A stretch of DNA of 64,000 bases, from assembly GCA_038225555.1 (NCBI GenBank), contig JBBRRB010000003.1, positions 124,001-188,000 on the forward strand, read 5' to 3'. A program made the translations under genes and the position numbers. Origin of the DNA: JANXQZ01 sp038225555 (GTDB lineage: Bacteria; Acidobacteriota; Terriglobia; Bryobacterales; Bryobacteraceae). The notes beneath the pieces are model-generated. The model was not told the origin of the DNA. It made no database searches and saw only the letters and a program-made list of their open reading frames with translations. This document shows, piece after piece, positions 54,122 to 62,617 of this stretch. The first letter of the stretch is position 1, and each line of letters starts with the position of its first letter.

Positions 54122-56272
54122 ATGGCTAGAACTGTTTTACCGGGAAAGCCGTACCCGCTTGGGGCCACTTGGGACGGAACGGGCGTTAACTTTGCGCTGT
54201 ATTCAGAACGAGCCGAGCGAGTGGAACTCTGCCTGTTCGCGGAACTGAATACCGCGACAGCGGAGCAGATTGATATTCGCGAGCGAAGTGCTCACGTTTG
54301 GCACTGTTATCTGCCAGGAGTGACTCCTGGCCAGCTTTACGGTTATCGCGTGCATGGGCCGTACGATCCGAACAAGGGACTTCGGTTTAATGCAGCGAAA
54401 CTCCTGATCGATCCCTATGCCACGGCAATCGCGGGCAAGGTTGATTGGAACGCGCCTATTTTTCCCTACCAGCTTGGAGGTTCGGAAGAAGACTTTGCGA
54501 TCGACTCGCGCGACAGCGCTGCCGGGATGCCCAAGTGCGTCGTGATCAGCCCGTATTTCGATTGGGAACAGGACCGCTCGCCCCGAATCCCGCTGAGCGA
54601 TTCTATTATTTACGAGCTCCACGTAAAGGGCTTCACCAAGCTTCACCCGGAAGTTCCAGACGATTTGCGCGGCACGTATGCGGGCCTCAGCTCAAAAGCG
54701 AGCTTGGCTTATCTCAAGAAACTCGGTGTTACGGCCGTTGAGCTGATGCCCGTGCACGCATTCTTAGACGACAAGACTCTGGTCGACAAAGGACTCAGCA
54801 ATTATTGGGGTTATAACACCACCAACTTCTTCGCGCCCGAAGCGCGCTACTCGAGCTCCGGCGATACGGGCGGCCAAGTGGCCGAGTTCAAGAGTATGGT
54901 GAAAGCGCTCCATCGCGAAGGGATTGAGGTGATCCTCGATGTGGTCTACAATCACACGTCCGAAGGCAGTCACTTGGGCCCCATGCTCAGTTTTCGCGGA
55001 GTCGATAATACAACCTACTATCGTCTAACTCAGGAGAACCCGCGCTTCTGCATGGATTACACCGGCACCGGCAACAGCCTGAACGTGCGGCACCCCCAGG
55101 TGCTGAAGCTGATCATGGACAGCCTGCGTTATTGGGTTCTCGAAATGCACGTGGATGGTTTCCGGTTCGATTTAGCTTCCACCCTTGCCCGCGAACTGCA
55201 TGACGTTGACAGGCTGTCGGCGTTCTTCGATGTGATTCATCAGGACCCCGTGATCTCTCAGGTAAAGCTCATTGCCGAGCCGTGGGACGTTGGCGAAGGC
55301 GGATACCAAGTGGGACGTTTCCCGGTCCTTTGGGCAGAGTGGAACGGCAAGTACCGCGATACCGTGAGGCGTTACTGGAAGAGCGATGACGGGCAGCTCT
55401 CGGATCTCGCATACCGGCTCTCGGGCAGCAGCGATCTCTATGAGCGCGATGGGCGGCGTCCTTCTGCGAGCATCAATTTCATCGTTGCCCACGATGGTTT
55501 CACGCTGCACGACCTGGTGAGTTACAACGACAAGCACAACGAAGCCAACGGCGAAGAAAATCGAGACGGGGCAAACGATAATCACTCCTGCAACCTTGGT
55601 GCGGAAGGACCAACTGACGATCCTGCGATCAACGAATTACGCGAGCGGCAAAAGCGAAATTTCCTGGCAACGCTTTTATTCTCGCAGGGCGTCCCGATGA
55701 TCTGCGGCGGGGACGAAATCGATCGCGACCAGCATGGGAATAATAACGCCTATTGCCAGGACAACGAACTCACTTGGTACGACTGGAATATCGACGACCG
55801 TCGCCGCGCCTTGCTCGAATTCACGCGCAAACTAATCCATCTTCGCAGCGCCCATCCGAACCTACATCGACGCAAGTTCTTTCAGGACCGCAGCATCCGG
55901 CATTCTGACGGCAGAGACATCGTTTGGGTCCGTCCGGACGGTCAAGAGATGACTGATGAAGAATGGAACTCCGGCTGGGTCCGCTGCCTGGGCGTGATGC
56001 TGAATGGCGAAACGCTGGATCACGTTGATGAGAAGGGCGAGCGCATTGGCGATTACACATTCATGCTGATGCTAAATTGCCATCACGAACCGATTCAGTT
56101 CTTCCTTCCAAAGGGACCTCGCGACGCGTGCTGGGAAGTAGTGATCGACACCAATCGCCCCGACTTGAAGATCAGCTCCGAATGTATAGATAGCGGCGAA
56201 TCGATTGAGCTCGTGCGCCAATCGCTAATGCTGTTGCGCGAGCAGCGGCCCAAGCCGATTGTGTCGTACTGA
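54122..56272 (+). CDS. glgX: Glycogen debranching enzyme GlgX
   Basis: GH13 isoamylase-type debranching enzyme, 716 residues, acting in the cytoplasm on glycogen limit dextrins. CBM48 at about 10-110 (GKPYPLGATWDGTGVNFALY), then the barrel with VILDVVYNHTSEGS, nucleophile Asp in DGFRFDLAST, acid/base Glu in IAEPWDVGEGGYQ and the third acidic residue in NFIVAHDGFTLHD. The C-terminal beta domain is complete. AGGTGAG precedes the ATG. No other glycogen gene is adjacent. Confidence 0.95.
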   Translation: MARTVLPGKPYPLGATWDGTGVNFALYSERAERVELCLFAELNTATAEQIDIRERSAHVWHCYLPGVTPGQLYGYRVHGPYDPNKGLRFNAAKLLIDPYATAIAGKVDWNAPIFPYQLGGSEEDFAIDSRDSAAGMPKCVVISPYFDWEQDRSPRIPLSDSIIYELHVKGFTKLHPEVPDDLRGTYAGLSSKASLAYLKKLGVTAVELMPVHAFLDDKTLVDKGLSNYWGYNTTNFFAPEARYSSSGDTGGQVAEFKSMVKALHREGIEVILDVVYNHTSEGSHLGPMLSFRGVDNTTYYRLTQENPRFCMDYTGTGNSLNVRHPQVLKLIMDSLRYWVLEMHVDGFRFDLASTLARELHDVDRLSAFFDVIHQDPVISQVKLIAEPWDVGEGGYQVGRFPVLWAEWNGKYRDTVRRYWKSDDGQLSDLAYRLSGSSDLYERDGRRPSASINFIVAHDGFTLHDLVSYNDKHNEANGEENRDGANDNHSCNLGAEGPTDDPAINELRERQKRNFLATLLFSQGVPMICGGDEIDRDQHGNNNAYCQDNELTWYDWNIDDRRRALLEFTRKLIHLRSAHPNLHRRKFFQDRSIRHSDGRDIVWVRPDGQEMTDEEWNSGWVRCLGVMLNGETLDHVDEKGERIGDYTFMLMLNCHHEPIQFFLPKGPRDACWEVVIDTNRPDLKISSECIDSGESIELVRQSLMLLREQRPKPIVSY

Positions 56273-56298
56273 TACAATCGCGTCAGTTCTACTGGAAC

Positions 56299-58317
56299 AT
56301 GACAAACGGGCTTAGGCATTTGGGAAGGCAGTTCTTCTTTGCTGAAGTGCTCCTCCTTCCCAGCCTACTCTTCGCCCAATATCTCTCGGGACCCGATCCG
56401 GTTCCGTTGCCGGGCGTGGAGTTTATCCTAAAATCTTTCGACCGATACCACGCTGTAGGAATCGGAGATCTTCCCGGCTGCGAGGAAGCCCACGATGTAA
56501 TCCGGTCGCTGATTCGAAATCCGGTGTTTCCCTCGAAGGTCGATGACATTGTAATCGATTTTGGAAATCCTCTAATGCAGCCGGTCTTGGATCGCTACCT
56601 GCTCGAAGGCGAGTTGGTCCCTCGTAGAGTGCTGCGGCGAGTTTGGGATGATACGACGCGTTCTGTCGATCTGACGTGGGATTCCCCGGTTTACGAGCAG
56701 TTTTTCGATACGGTCCGGTCTGTCAATGCGGGCCTCCCAAGAGACAAGAGGGTTCACGTGGTGCTTGCCGACGCACCGATCGACTGGACCGGAGTGAAGC
56801 AGAAGGACGACCTCGCGCCGTTTCTCGAAATGCGGGCTAAGACGCTCGCAGACAGCGTCAATGCCAATATCGCCAAGGGTCGGCACGAATTGGTGATCAC
56901 TTTCGCCGCTCAGCAGTTTCGTGCGGGAATACCAAATAATGCCCGGGTTCTGATCGACAGGGCAAATCCCGGGAAGTTTTTCTCGATCGTCATACAGGGA
57001 CGGTTTGGTGGAGGCGAAGCTTACAAAGCGCTTGAAGCGGGACAGGAGTCTTGGGAACTCGACACGGTGGCTACGGTAAAGAACACCTGGCTCGGGGCGG
57101 CACCAGTCTCGTCGGAAGCGAACGCGCCTAGGCTCGAAGCTGCTTTTGATGCCGTCCTCTTTGTCGGTCCGAGCGACTCACTGACGATCCTCCGCCCTTC
57201 TGCTTCGGTATTTCAAGACGAAGACTATTGGACAGAATTGAACCGGCGGTGGCTCATAGTCAAGGGTCAGCCGTTCAATCTGGCGGCGGCAGGTTTTGAC
57301 TTACGGTCCCGTTTTCTGGACCCTCTCCCGTTCATGCCGAACATGAAAGTCCCTCGCCGTGCCAAATCTGCCCCCGCTCGAACTCCTTCGTCTTCGGTTC
57401 AGAATGGGTCCGTGATGTCGGTCGCTGATTTCGTGTTTCAGAAAATTGATCGGTTTCCGATAATCGGGTTGGGTGACGTGCACACGTGCCTGGAATTCCA
57501 TCAGTTCCTTCACCAACTTGTGCGCGATCCAAGATTGCCGGGGAAGGTGAATGATATCGTCGTCGAGTTCGGCAACCCATTGTTTCAGAGAGCAATCGAC
57601 CGTTATGTCGTCAACGGTGAAAATGTTTCGCGAGACGAGCGCAAGGGAGCCTGGGAGAACGCGGTGATCGGCTGGAGCATCTCTGCCTCTCCCTTGTATG
57701 AGGCATTCTTCGATGTGGTTCGCGACGTGAACGCGAAATTACCCAGGCAAAAGCGCATGAGGATCGTTCTTGGCGACGCTCCGCTTGATTTCGCGCAGAT
57801 GCGGAAGGACCCGGCGTCTGTTTTGCATCGCTTCGTCACATCCAGATCGGCACCCATTAGCGCCAGCCGGGAAGCCGCACTCGCGGCTAGCGTGCATGCG
57901 GTTCTGGAGCAAGGTCATCGGGGCCTCATCATCGCCGGCAGCGGCCACCTGCGCAAAGGTGGTCTGCCTGGCACGGCGCGTCAACTGATCGACCTGCAGG
58001 ATCCGGGGAAGTTCTACTATCTGGAGAACGTCGCCAAGTCGAGCTCTGAAGTTCCGATCGGATCGGTCATCATCCAAGGCGAGGACGCGACCTTGTTCAT
58101 TGGTGCAGTCGAGTTTCAAACTTCCGTCCGGGTGTCACCGCTGCTATTTCGAGATCCGGCCTATTGGCGGGACATCAATCTGCTCTATCGATTCACCAGC
58201 AAGGAATGGATCGATCTGGCTCGACCTGAGTTTGAGTACCGGGGGCGCTACTTTGAGGCCGCATGGCCAGAATTTCTAAGCGTGGTGCTTAGTTCCCCGT
58301 TTCTGAAGTTTCAGTAA
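56299..58317 (+). CDS. Tandem ChaN/TraB-like protein with degenerate first half
   Basis: 672 residues beginning with a hydrophobic, possibly signal segment. The protein consists of two homologous halves (about 42-345 and 372-672). The second half has the motifs of the ChaN/Tiki/TraB/EreA-like superfamily: GLGDVHTCLEFHQFL, DIVVEFGNPL, VLGDAPLDF and AGSGHLRKGG, with His and Asp available for catalysis or heme/metal binding. In the first half the corresponding places read GIGDLPGCEEAHD and TFAAQQFRAG, so the first His and the GH pair are lost. The first half therefore looks like a catalytically dead copy. Function unknown. It lies 26 nt after glgX. Confidence 0.7.
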   Translation: MTNGLRHLGRQFFFAEVLLLPSLLFAQYLSGPDPVPLPGVEFILKSFDRYHAVGIGDLPGCEEAHDVIRSLIRNPVFPSKVDDIVIDFGNPLMQPVLDRYLLEGELVPRRVLRRVWDDTTRSVDLTWDSPVYEQFFDTVRSVNAGLPRDKRVHVVLADAPIDWTGVKQKDDLAPFLEMRAKTLADSVNANIAKGRHELVITFAAQQFRAGIPNNARVLIDRANPGKFFSIVIQGRFGGGEAYKALEAGQESWELDTVATVKNTWLGAAPVSSEANAPRLEAAFDAVLFVGPSDSLTILRPSASVFQDEDYWTELNRRWLIVKGQPFNLAAAGFDLRSRFLDPLPFMPNMKVPRRAKSAPARTPSSSVQNGSVMSVADFVFQKIDRFPIIGLGDVHTCLEFHQFLHQLVRDPRLPGKVNDIVVEFGNPLFQRAIDRYVVNGENVSRDERKGAWENAVIGWSISASPLYEAFFDVVRDVNAKLPRQKRMRIVLGDAPLDFAQMRKDPASVLHRFVTSRSAPISASREAALAASVHAVLEQGHRGLIIAGSGHLRKGGLPGTARQLIDLQDPGKFYYLENVAKSSSEVPIGSVIIQGEDATLFIGAVEFQTSVRVSPLLFRDPAYWRDINLLYRFTSKEWIDLARPEFEYRGRYFEAAWPEFLSVVLSSPFLKFQ

Positions 58318-58377
58318 CGTATTCAGCCTTGACAATTCAGCCCAGACCGCTTGAAAATCCTCCACGGCTCTGATACA

Positions 58378-58404
58378 GAGCGTAGTGCGGCCGCTCGGTT
58401 TTTT
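58378..58404 (+). terminator. Rho-independent terminator candidate
   Basis: GAGCG / CGCTC stem around a 9-nt GC-rich loop, followed by GG and a run of six T. An overlapping alternative stem GCTCTG-ATA-CAGAGC lies just upstream. A further hairpin (GGCTGC...GCAGCC, 58408-58428) follows. This ends the glgX and ChaN-like transcription unit. Confidence 0.55.
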
Positions 58405-58468
58405 GGAGGCTGCTCTTAGGTCGCAGCCTTGAGTAAACTATGGGTACGCATCCTTACCGAAAGCTCAT

Positions 58469-59596
58469 ATGATAAATCGATTTTGTGCAGTCTCCCTGTT
58501 GCTCGCGTGCGCTCTTGCAGCCCAGACGCCGCGCTGGCCCGAATCAAGAGCTAGGGCTTGGTACCAGACTCAACCCTGGCTGGTGGGCAGCAATTACATC
58601 CCGGCCACCGCAGTCAACGAACTTGAAATGTGGCAGGCGGATACTTTCGATCCGAAACGGATCGATCTGGAACTTGGATGGGCGGAAAGCATTGGCCTGA
58701 ACACGATGCGCGTTTTTCTACACGACCTTCCGTGGCAGCAGGACGCGCCTGGCTTCCGGAAGCGGATCGACTCGTTTCTTCAGATTGCTTCGAAACATCA
58801 CATCCGGCCGATGTTCGTCCTATTCGATTCATGCTGGGATCCCTTTCCCGAACTGGGCCCACAACGCGCTCCCAAGCCCGGCGTGCATAATTCCGGATGG
58901 ATGCAGAGCCCGGGGCTGAAAGCCTTGCAGGATCCGTCGCAGTACCCCCGACTTGAGCGCTACGTCAAAGGCGTGGTTAAAGCCTTCGCAAAGGACAAGC
59001 GCGTGCTTGCTTGGGATCTTTGGAACGAGCCTGACAATACCAATAGTTCCAGCTATGGAAGCCACGAGCCAGCGAACAAATCGGATTTGGTGCTCGCACT
59101 GCTGCCGCGCGTGTACGTGTGGGCGCGCTCTGCCACTCCCACCCAGCCTCTCACCAGCGGCGTATGGAAGGGAGACTGGTCTTCTCTGGAAAAGCTCAGT
59201 CCAATGGAAAAGGTCCAACTCGAACAGTCGGACGTGATCTCTTTCCATAACTACGATCAGCCCGCCGAATTCGAAAAGCGCGTCAAATGGCTGCTGGCCT
59301 ACCATCTTCCGATCCTCTGTACGGAATACATGGCGCGTGGGAACAAGAGTACGTTTGAGGGGACGCTTCCCGTAGCCAGGAAGTACGATGTGGCCGCTTA
59401 CAACTGGGGTTTAGTGGCCGGCAAAACGCAGACCTTTCTGCCTTGGGATTCGTGGAAAAGGCCGTACGTTGATCGTGAACCCTCAATCTGGTTCCACGAG
59501 ATTTTTAAGACCGACGGCACGCCGTACCGGGCCGATGAGGTGGCGTTGATACGGCAAATTACCCGAACGCCGAAAGCAAAAGCCGCTGGGATGTAG
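58469..59596 (+). CDS. Secreted GH5-like glycoside hydrolase
   Basis: 375-residue secreted TIM-barrel protein with a signal peptide at about 1-19. The acid/base Glu lies in LAWDLWNEPDNTNSS near residue 190 and the nucleophile Glu is probably in ILCTEYMARG near residue 288; DVISFHNYDQP precedes it as in clan A hydrolases. Likely activity is on beta-linked plant or microbial polysaccharide (cellulase/xylanase/mannanase type), substrate undecided. Its last 114 nt overlap an opposite-strand lipoprotein gene. Confidence 0.83.
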   Translation: MINRFCAVSLLLACALAAQTPRWPESRARAWYQTQPWLVGSNYIPATAVNELEMWQADTFDPKRIDLELGWAESIGLNTMRVFLHDLPWQQDAPGFRKRIDSFLQIASKHHIRPMFVLFDSCWDPFPELGPQRAPKPGVHNSGWMQSPGLKALQDPSQYPRLERYVKGVVKAFAKDKRVLAWDLWNEPDNTNSSSYGSHEPANKSDLVLALLPRVYVWARSATPTQPLTSGVWKGDWSSLEKLSPMEKVQLEQSDVISFHNYDQPAEFEKRVKWLLAYHLPILCTEYMARGNKSTFEGTLPVARKYDVAAYNWGLVAGKTQTFLPWDSWKRPYVDREPSIWFHEIFKTDGTPYRADEVALIRQITRTPKAKAAGM

Positions 59597-59869
59597 GCGG
59601 GCTACCTTCCCCTTTTCCTTGTGTTCGTCTGAGGCTTCTTTCCAGCCTTCATGGGCTTGATGGCTGGCTTCTTTCAACTTCTGGCCGGCTTTCTTCGCGA
59701 GCTTCTCGGTCTCTTGGGCCACACCGTAGGCCGCGTGTCCCGCTTTTCGCGCCGCGGAATTCGGGTCCGCGTCGCTGCGTTCGTAGGTTGGGTTTCGGGA
59801 CTCGCGCCGAGAGCAAGCGCCCGCACTAAGCGCCACTATCAGGATCAGAGTTGAAGCTAGAGTTCGCAT
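59483..59869 (-). CDS. Small alanine/lysine-rich lipoprotein
   Basis: 128-residue predicted lipoprotein with lipobox Cys near residue 19 (LSAGACSRR). The middle (about 40-90) is a long amphipathic Ala/Lys/Glu helix: GVAQETEKLAKKAGQKLKEA, HEGWKEASDEHKEKGK, reminiscent of YtxH- or LEA-like stress proteins. The last ~38 residues overlap the GH5 gene on the other strand and look unlike the rest, so the true C-terminus may be shorter if a stop was lost or a base is wrong. Confidence 0.55.
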   Translation of the reverse strand: MRTLASTLILIVALSAGACSRRESRNPTYERSDADPNSAARKAGHAAYGVAQETEKLAKKAGQKLKEASHQAHEGWKEASDEHKEKGKVARLHPSGFCFRRSGNLPYQRHLIGPVRRAVGLKNLVEPD

Positions 59870-59929
59870 GGCATTCCCTGTGTATGAGATGCTCATCGTG
59901 CCAGCGCAGTTTCAATCCGCGATCTGGGT

Positions 59930-60772
59930 CTATTTCGGGCCTGATTTTTTCCGCATGCTGATCGAGCGGGCGTCGGCGGCCGCCTGCACGGCCTGTCGTG
60001 CAATGGAGGTCGCGTTATTAAAATCGGCCTTGCTCGCGAACGCGATCTCGGCCTGATTCAACAATTGTTGAGCCTTCGCGAAAGTATCCCAGGCAGACTG
60101 CTCCGCTCCGTCCGCGCGGGCGATCTGCACGGCATTGCGAGCCTGGTAGAGTTCGAGAGTCGCTTCATATTCCGGCATTGAGACGCCGGGCGACCGCGCC
60201 ATGCGGGCTGATGGCAGATCCTGCGGTTTGATGTTCAGGGTGTACTGTCCGCGCGGCAACAGTTCGTATTTCGCTTCGATGTCTTCAACACGGCCGATCG
60301 TGTCGGGACGGATAATATTCTCCATTACCACCACGTCGCTTGGGTAGGGAACCGAGAAGTATGGCTCGGCCGTCACCAGCAGCCCGAAGGTCGAGTTAGG
60401 GCATGTGACGCGCATCTTGCCTTTATTCGATCCATCGGGAATCAATTCGCCCAGGTTGATCGGTCGGCCATCGGGCGTGATCGCCCACAGAATGTAGGTG
60501 AGAAACTCCGTGCCGAATTGCGTGGGAGGGTCCACACGCTTGAAGGTGGCGTCCACTTCCGTATACCCGTTCTTCACCTCCACCTTCACCTGGCCCTCGG
60601 CCTTCGGGAGCAGAACGGTGCCGCGCATGTCGACGAACGTCGGACCTGCCCGGCGCTGGTAATTGACTGCCTTCAAGGCGCGCTGGATCACCGTTATTCG
60701 ATAGAGCGGCACCGTCCGGTCTTGAGAGAGTCCGAGCGAAGCAAAGATAAAGACGGCGCAGAAGACTCGCAT
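59930..60772 (-). CDS. Secreted protein with C-terminal helical hairpin
   Basis: Not recognised. 280 residues from the ATG at 60772; signal peptide about 1-17 (FASLGLSQD). The N-terminal half is beta-rich (VKVEVKNGYTEVDATFKRVD, TYILWAITPDGRPINLGELI, GLLVTAEPYFSVPYPSDVVV), suggesting an immunoglobulin-like sandwich. The C-terminal ~90 residues are helical and Ala-rich (ELYQARNAVQIARADGAEQS, EIAFASKADFNNATSIARQA). This could place a periplasmic coiled arm next to a binding domain; no enzymatic motif. It follows the TPR lipoprotein gene by 20 nt. Confidence 0.6.
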   Translation of the reverse strand: MRVFCAVFIFASLGLSQDRTVPLYRITVIQRALKAVNYQRRAGPTFVDMRGTVLLPKAEGQVKVEVKNGYTEVDATFKRVDPPTQFGTEFLTYILWAITPDGRPINLGELIPDGSNKGKMRVTCPNSTFGLLVTAEPYFSVPYPSDVVVMENIIRPDTIGRVEDIEAKYELLPRGQYTLNIKPQDLPSARMARSPGVSMPEYEATLELYQARNAVQIARADGAEQSAWDTFAKAQQLLNQAEIAFASKADFNNATSIARQAVQAAADARSISMRKKSGPK

Positions 60773-60792
60773 GAAGCTTGGACGCTGACCGG

Positions 60793-61950
60793 TCACAAAT
60801 GGCTTCGCATTTGAGCGTCGGCGACGAGGCGGCGAAACTCGGGATCGGACTGGAGGCTTCGCAAAGCGGGTTCGGTCCGAAGCAGCGGTGCGCACCAAAG
60901 TCCTGCTAGCCCTGCTCGGTGAAGCCATTCAAGGGCCGCGGCCTTCCGGCCCATTCGCGCGTATGCGCAGCCGACGTTAAACGCAACTTCGTGAAAGTTT
61001 CCGCCGTCGCCGCCGTTCTCAACAGTCTGCGCGATGGCCATTTCCGCTTGCGGGAGGTTGTTAAAGCGCGCCTGCAGTATCGCGTTCATGCTCGAGATAA
61101 GACCACTTGCATCGAAGCCGTAGCGCTGCCCATATTCGGCTAAATTATAAGACACGCGCGTAGTGTGATTCAACTCGAGATGCGCCCACGAATCGTGGTA
61201 GTACCAGCCCAGAGGATCTTCCGCTGGGTCAACCGTATTGAAGAGATCAACAGCTTGCTGGTATTGGCCTTTATAAAGATGCGCCACCCCTAGATGGTAT
61301 CGAAACCCGGAATTGCCTGGATCTAGCTCCGACGCCTTGGCCGCTTGCTGAAGCGCTTCGTCCAGCGACCCCGTTTGGATGAGCACGCGTGCGAGTTCGC
61401 TGCGCGCTTCGGCGTAGTTAGGCACTAGTTTGATCGCACTCCGGAAGCCCTCCGCTCGAGTCTTGAGAGACCGGCTTGATAAAGCACGGGTGAAGTTCGT
61501 CTCGGCTTCAGTTACGTCCCGCGCGGGAACCGCTGGAGTGTGCAGCGCGGTCCCGATCTCAGTGGCCACCTCGTCTTGCAGAATTCCTAATTGCTCCCGG
61601 CCGCGCTGGAAAGAGCGACTCCAAAGCGGCACCGATTGGCCTGGCCTTTGAAGCTGGACCTCGAGTCGGAGGGCGTCCGGCGGAGTCCGCAACACACCGG
61701 TAATCGCGTCGCCGTGGGCTGTCAAAGGAGGGCGAAGCAGGATCACGTGCAGCCGCTTGCGAACTGCATCGGTCAACGCAGCAGCGAAGTGTGCGTCCTC
61801 CGGGCTGCCCTGATATGCGAAGGGCACAAGCGCTGGAACCGGTTTCTTTTCCGGGACTGTTGCGCAAGCCGCGAGAAGAATAGCCGCTGCTAAAAGCGCT
61901 TCCAGAACTCGGGATCGGCGGAGGCGAACTCTTCGGATACGTAGCTCCAT
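60793..61950 (-). CDS. TPR lipoprotein
   Basis: 385-residue predicted lipoprotein (LLAACATVPEKK, Cys near residue 29). A FlgO/TolB-N-like region (about 40-130) precedes several tetratricopeptide repeats (AEARSELARVLIQTGSLDEA, FRYHLGVAHLYKGQYQQA, FNVGCAYARMGRKAAALEW). Probable protein-protein interaction role at the envelope. It overlaps the 3' end of the preceding gene by 61 nt in another frame, so the true start may be a few codons downstream. Confidence 0.72.
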   Translation of the reverse strand: MELRIRRVRLRRSRVLEALLAAAILLAACATVPEKKPVPALVPFAYQGSPEDAHFAAALTDAVRKRLHVILLRPPLTAHGDAITGVLRTPPDALRLEVQLQRPGQSVPLWSRSFQRGREQLGILQDEVATEIGTALHTPAVPARDVTEAETNFTRALSSRSLKTRAEGFRSAIKLVPNYAEARSELARVLIQTGSLDEALQQAAKASELDPGNSGFRYHLGVAHLYKGQYQQAVDLFNTVDPAEDPLGWYYHDSWAHLELNHTTRVSYNLAEYGQRYGFDASGLISSMNAILQARFNNLPQAEMAIAQTVENGGDGGNFHEVAFNVGCAYARMGRKAAALEWLHRAGLAGLWCAPLLRTEPALRSLQSDPEFRRLVADAQMRSHL

Positions 61951-62603
61951 TTCGGTTCTGTTCTCAAGAGGGTCAATTCTCTGCTCAACTCCACGGATGC
62001 TGCGATCTTACGGCCCGCTGACGAACTCGATTCCGCCAAGGCCTCGGCGTACGCGGGTGCCCGCGCCAAACCGTTATCGAACATCTTCAGCGATTTTAGC
62101 GGAGCTAGAAAGAGGTAGGTTCCGGAGGGAGCGCCTGCGACCACTTGATAGACAATTTCAGGCCTGTCCAGGTTGATGCTGTCGTAACCGGCTCGACGAA
62201 GCTTCACTAGCTCCGCGAAATCGAGATCGCCGCCGGGCCGAATCTCATAGATAGCGGCAGCGAAATAGCGAGCCTTGGGCAAATCCCTGACAGCCTGGTC
62301 CGGCCGATAGCTCAGGCCTGGCTTGTACAGCAGAATCATTGTTCGCGACGATGGCGCCGCAACACCGTTCAGGGCGCGATCCAGATATTCGATGCTCTCG
62401 AACGAGTCGTGCGCCTCTACCATCCATGTCTCCGGTGTGCCCGCAATCGAGCTCATGGCGAGCATGGTGACTGAAGCTTTCGCGTCCGCATAAGCGCGAG
62501 TCGGCGCGGCGTTGCGAATCAGCCGCAGCAGCGTGGGCGGCTCGGAGGGCGTCTGAGCCGCAAGGTCCGCCGAAAGAATCGCGAGAAGCGCAAGTGTCCT
62601 CAT
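61890..62603 (-). CDS. Secreted protein of unknown function
   Basis: Not recognised. 237 residues with a signal peptide (about 1-16, ending LAAQ). The mature part is mixed alpha/beta with a conserved-looking centre: WMVEAHDSFESIEYLDRALN, then RTMILLYKPGLSYRPDQAVR and ARYFAAAIYEIRPGGDLDF. EAHDSFESIEYLD resembles stress-antifungal or antibiotic-biosynthesis-monooxygenase-like ferredoxin folds, but this is weak. It is second in a four-gene minus-strand series and ends inside the TPR gene start. Confidence 0.6.
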   Translation of the reverse strand: MRTLALLAILSADLAAQTPSEPPTLLRLIRNAAPTRAYADAKASVTMLAMSSIAGTPETWMVEAHDSFESIEYLDRALNGVAAPSSRTMILLYKPGLSYRPDQAVRDLPKARYFAAAIYEIRPGGDLDFAELVKLRRAGYDSINLDRPEIVYQVVAGAPSGTYLFLAPLKSLKMFDNGLARAPAYAEALAESSSSAGRKIAASVELSRELTLLRTEPKWSYVSEEFASADPEFWKRF

Positions 62604-62617
62604 AGCAACTTAGACGC

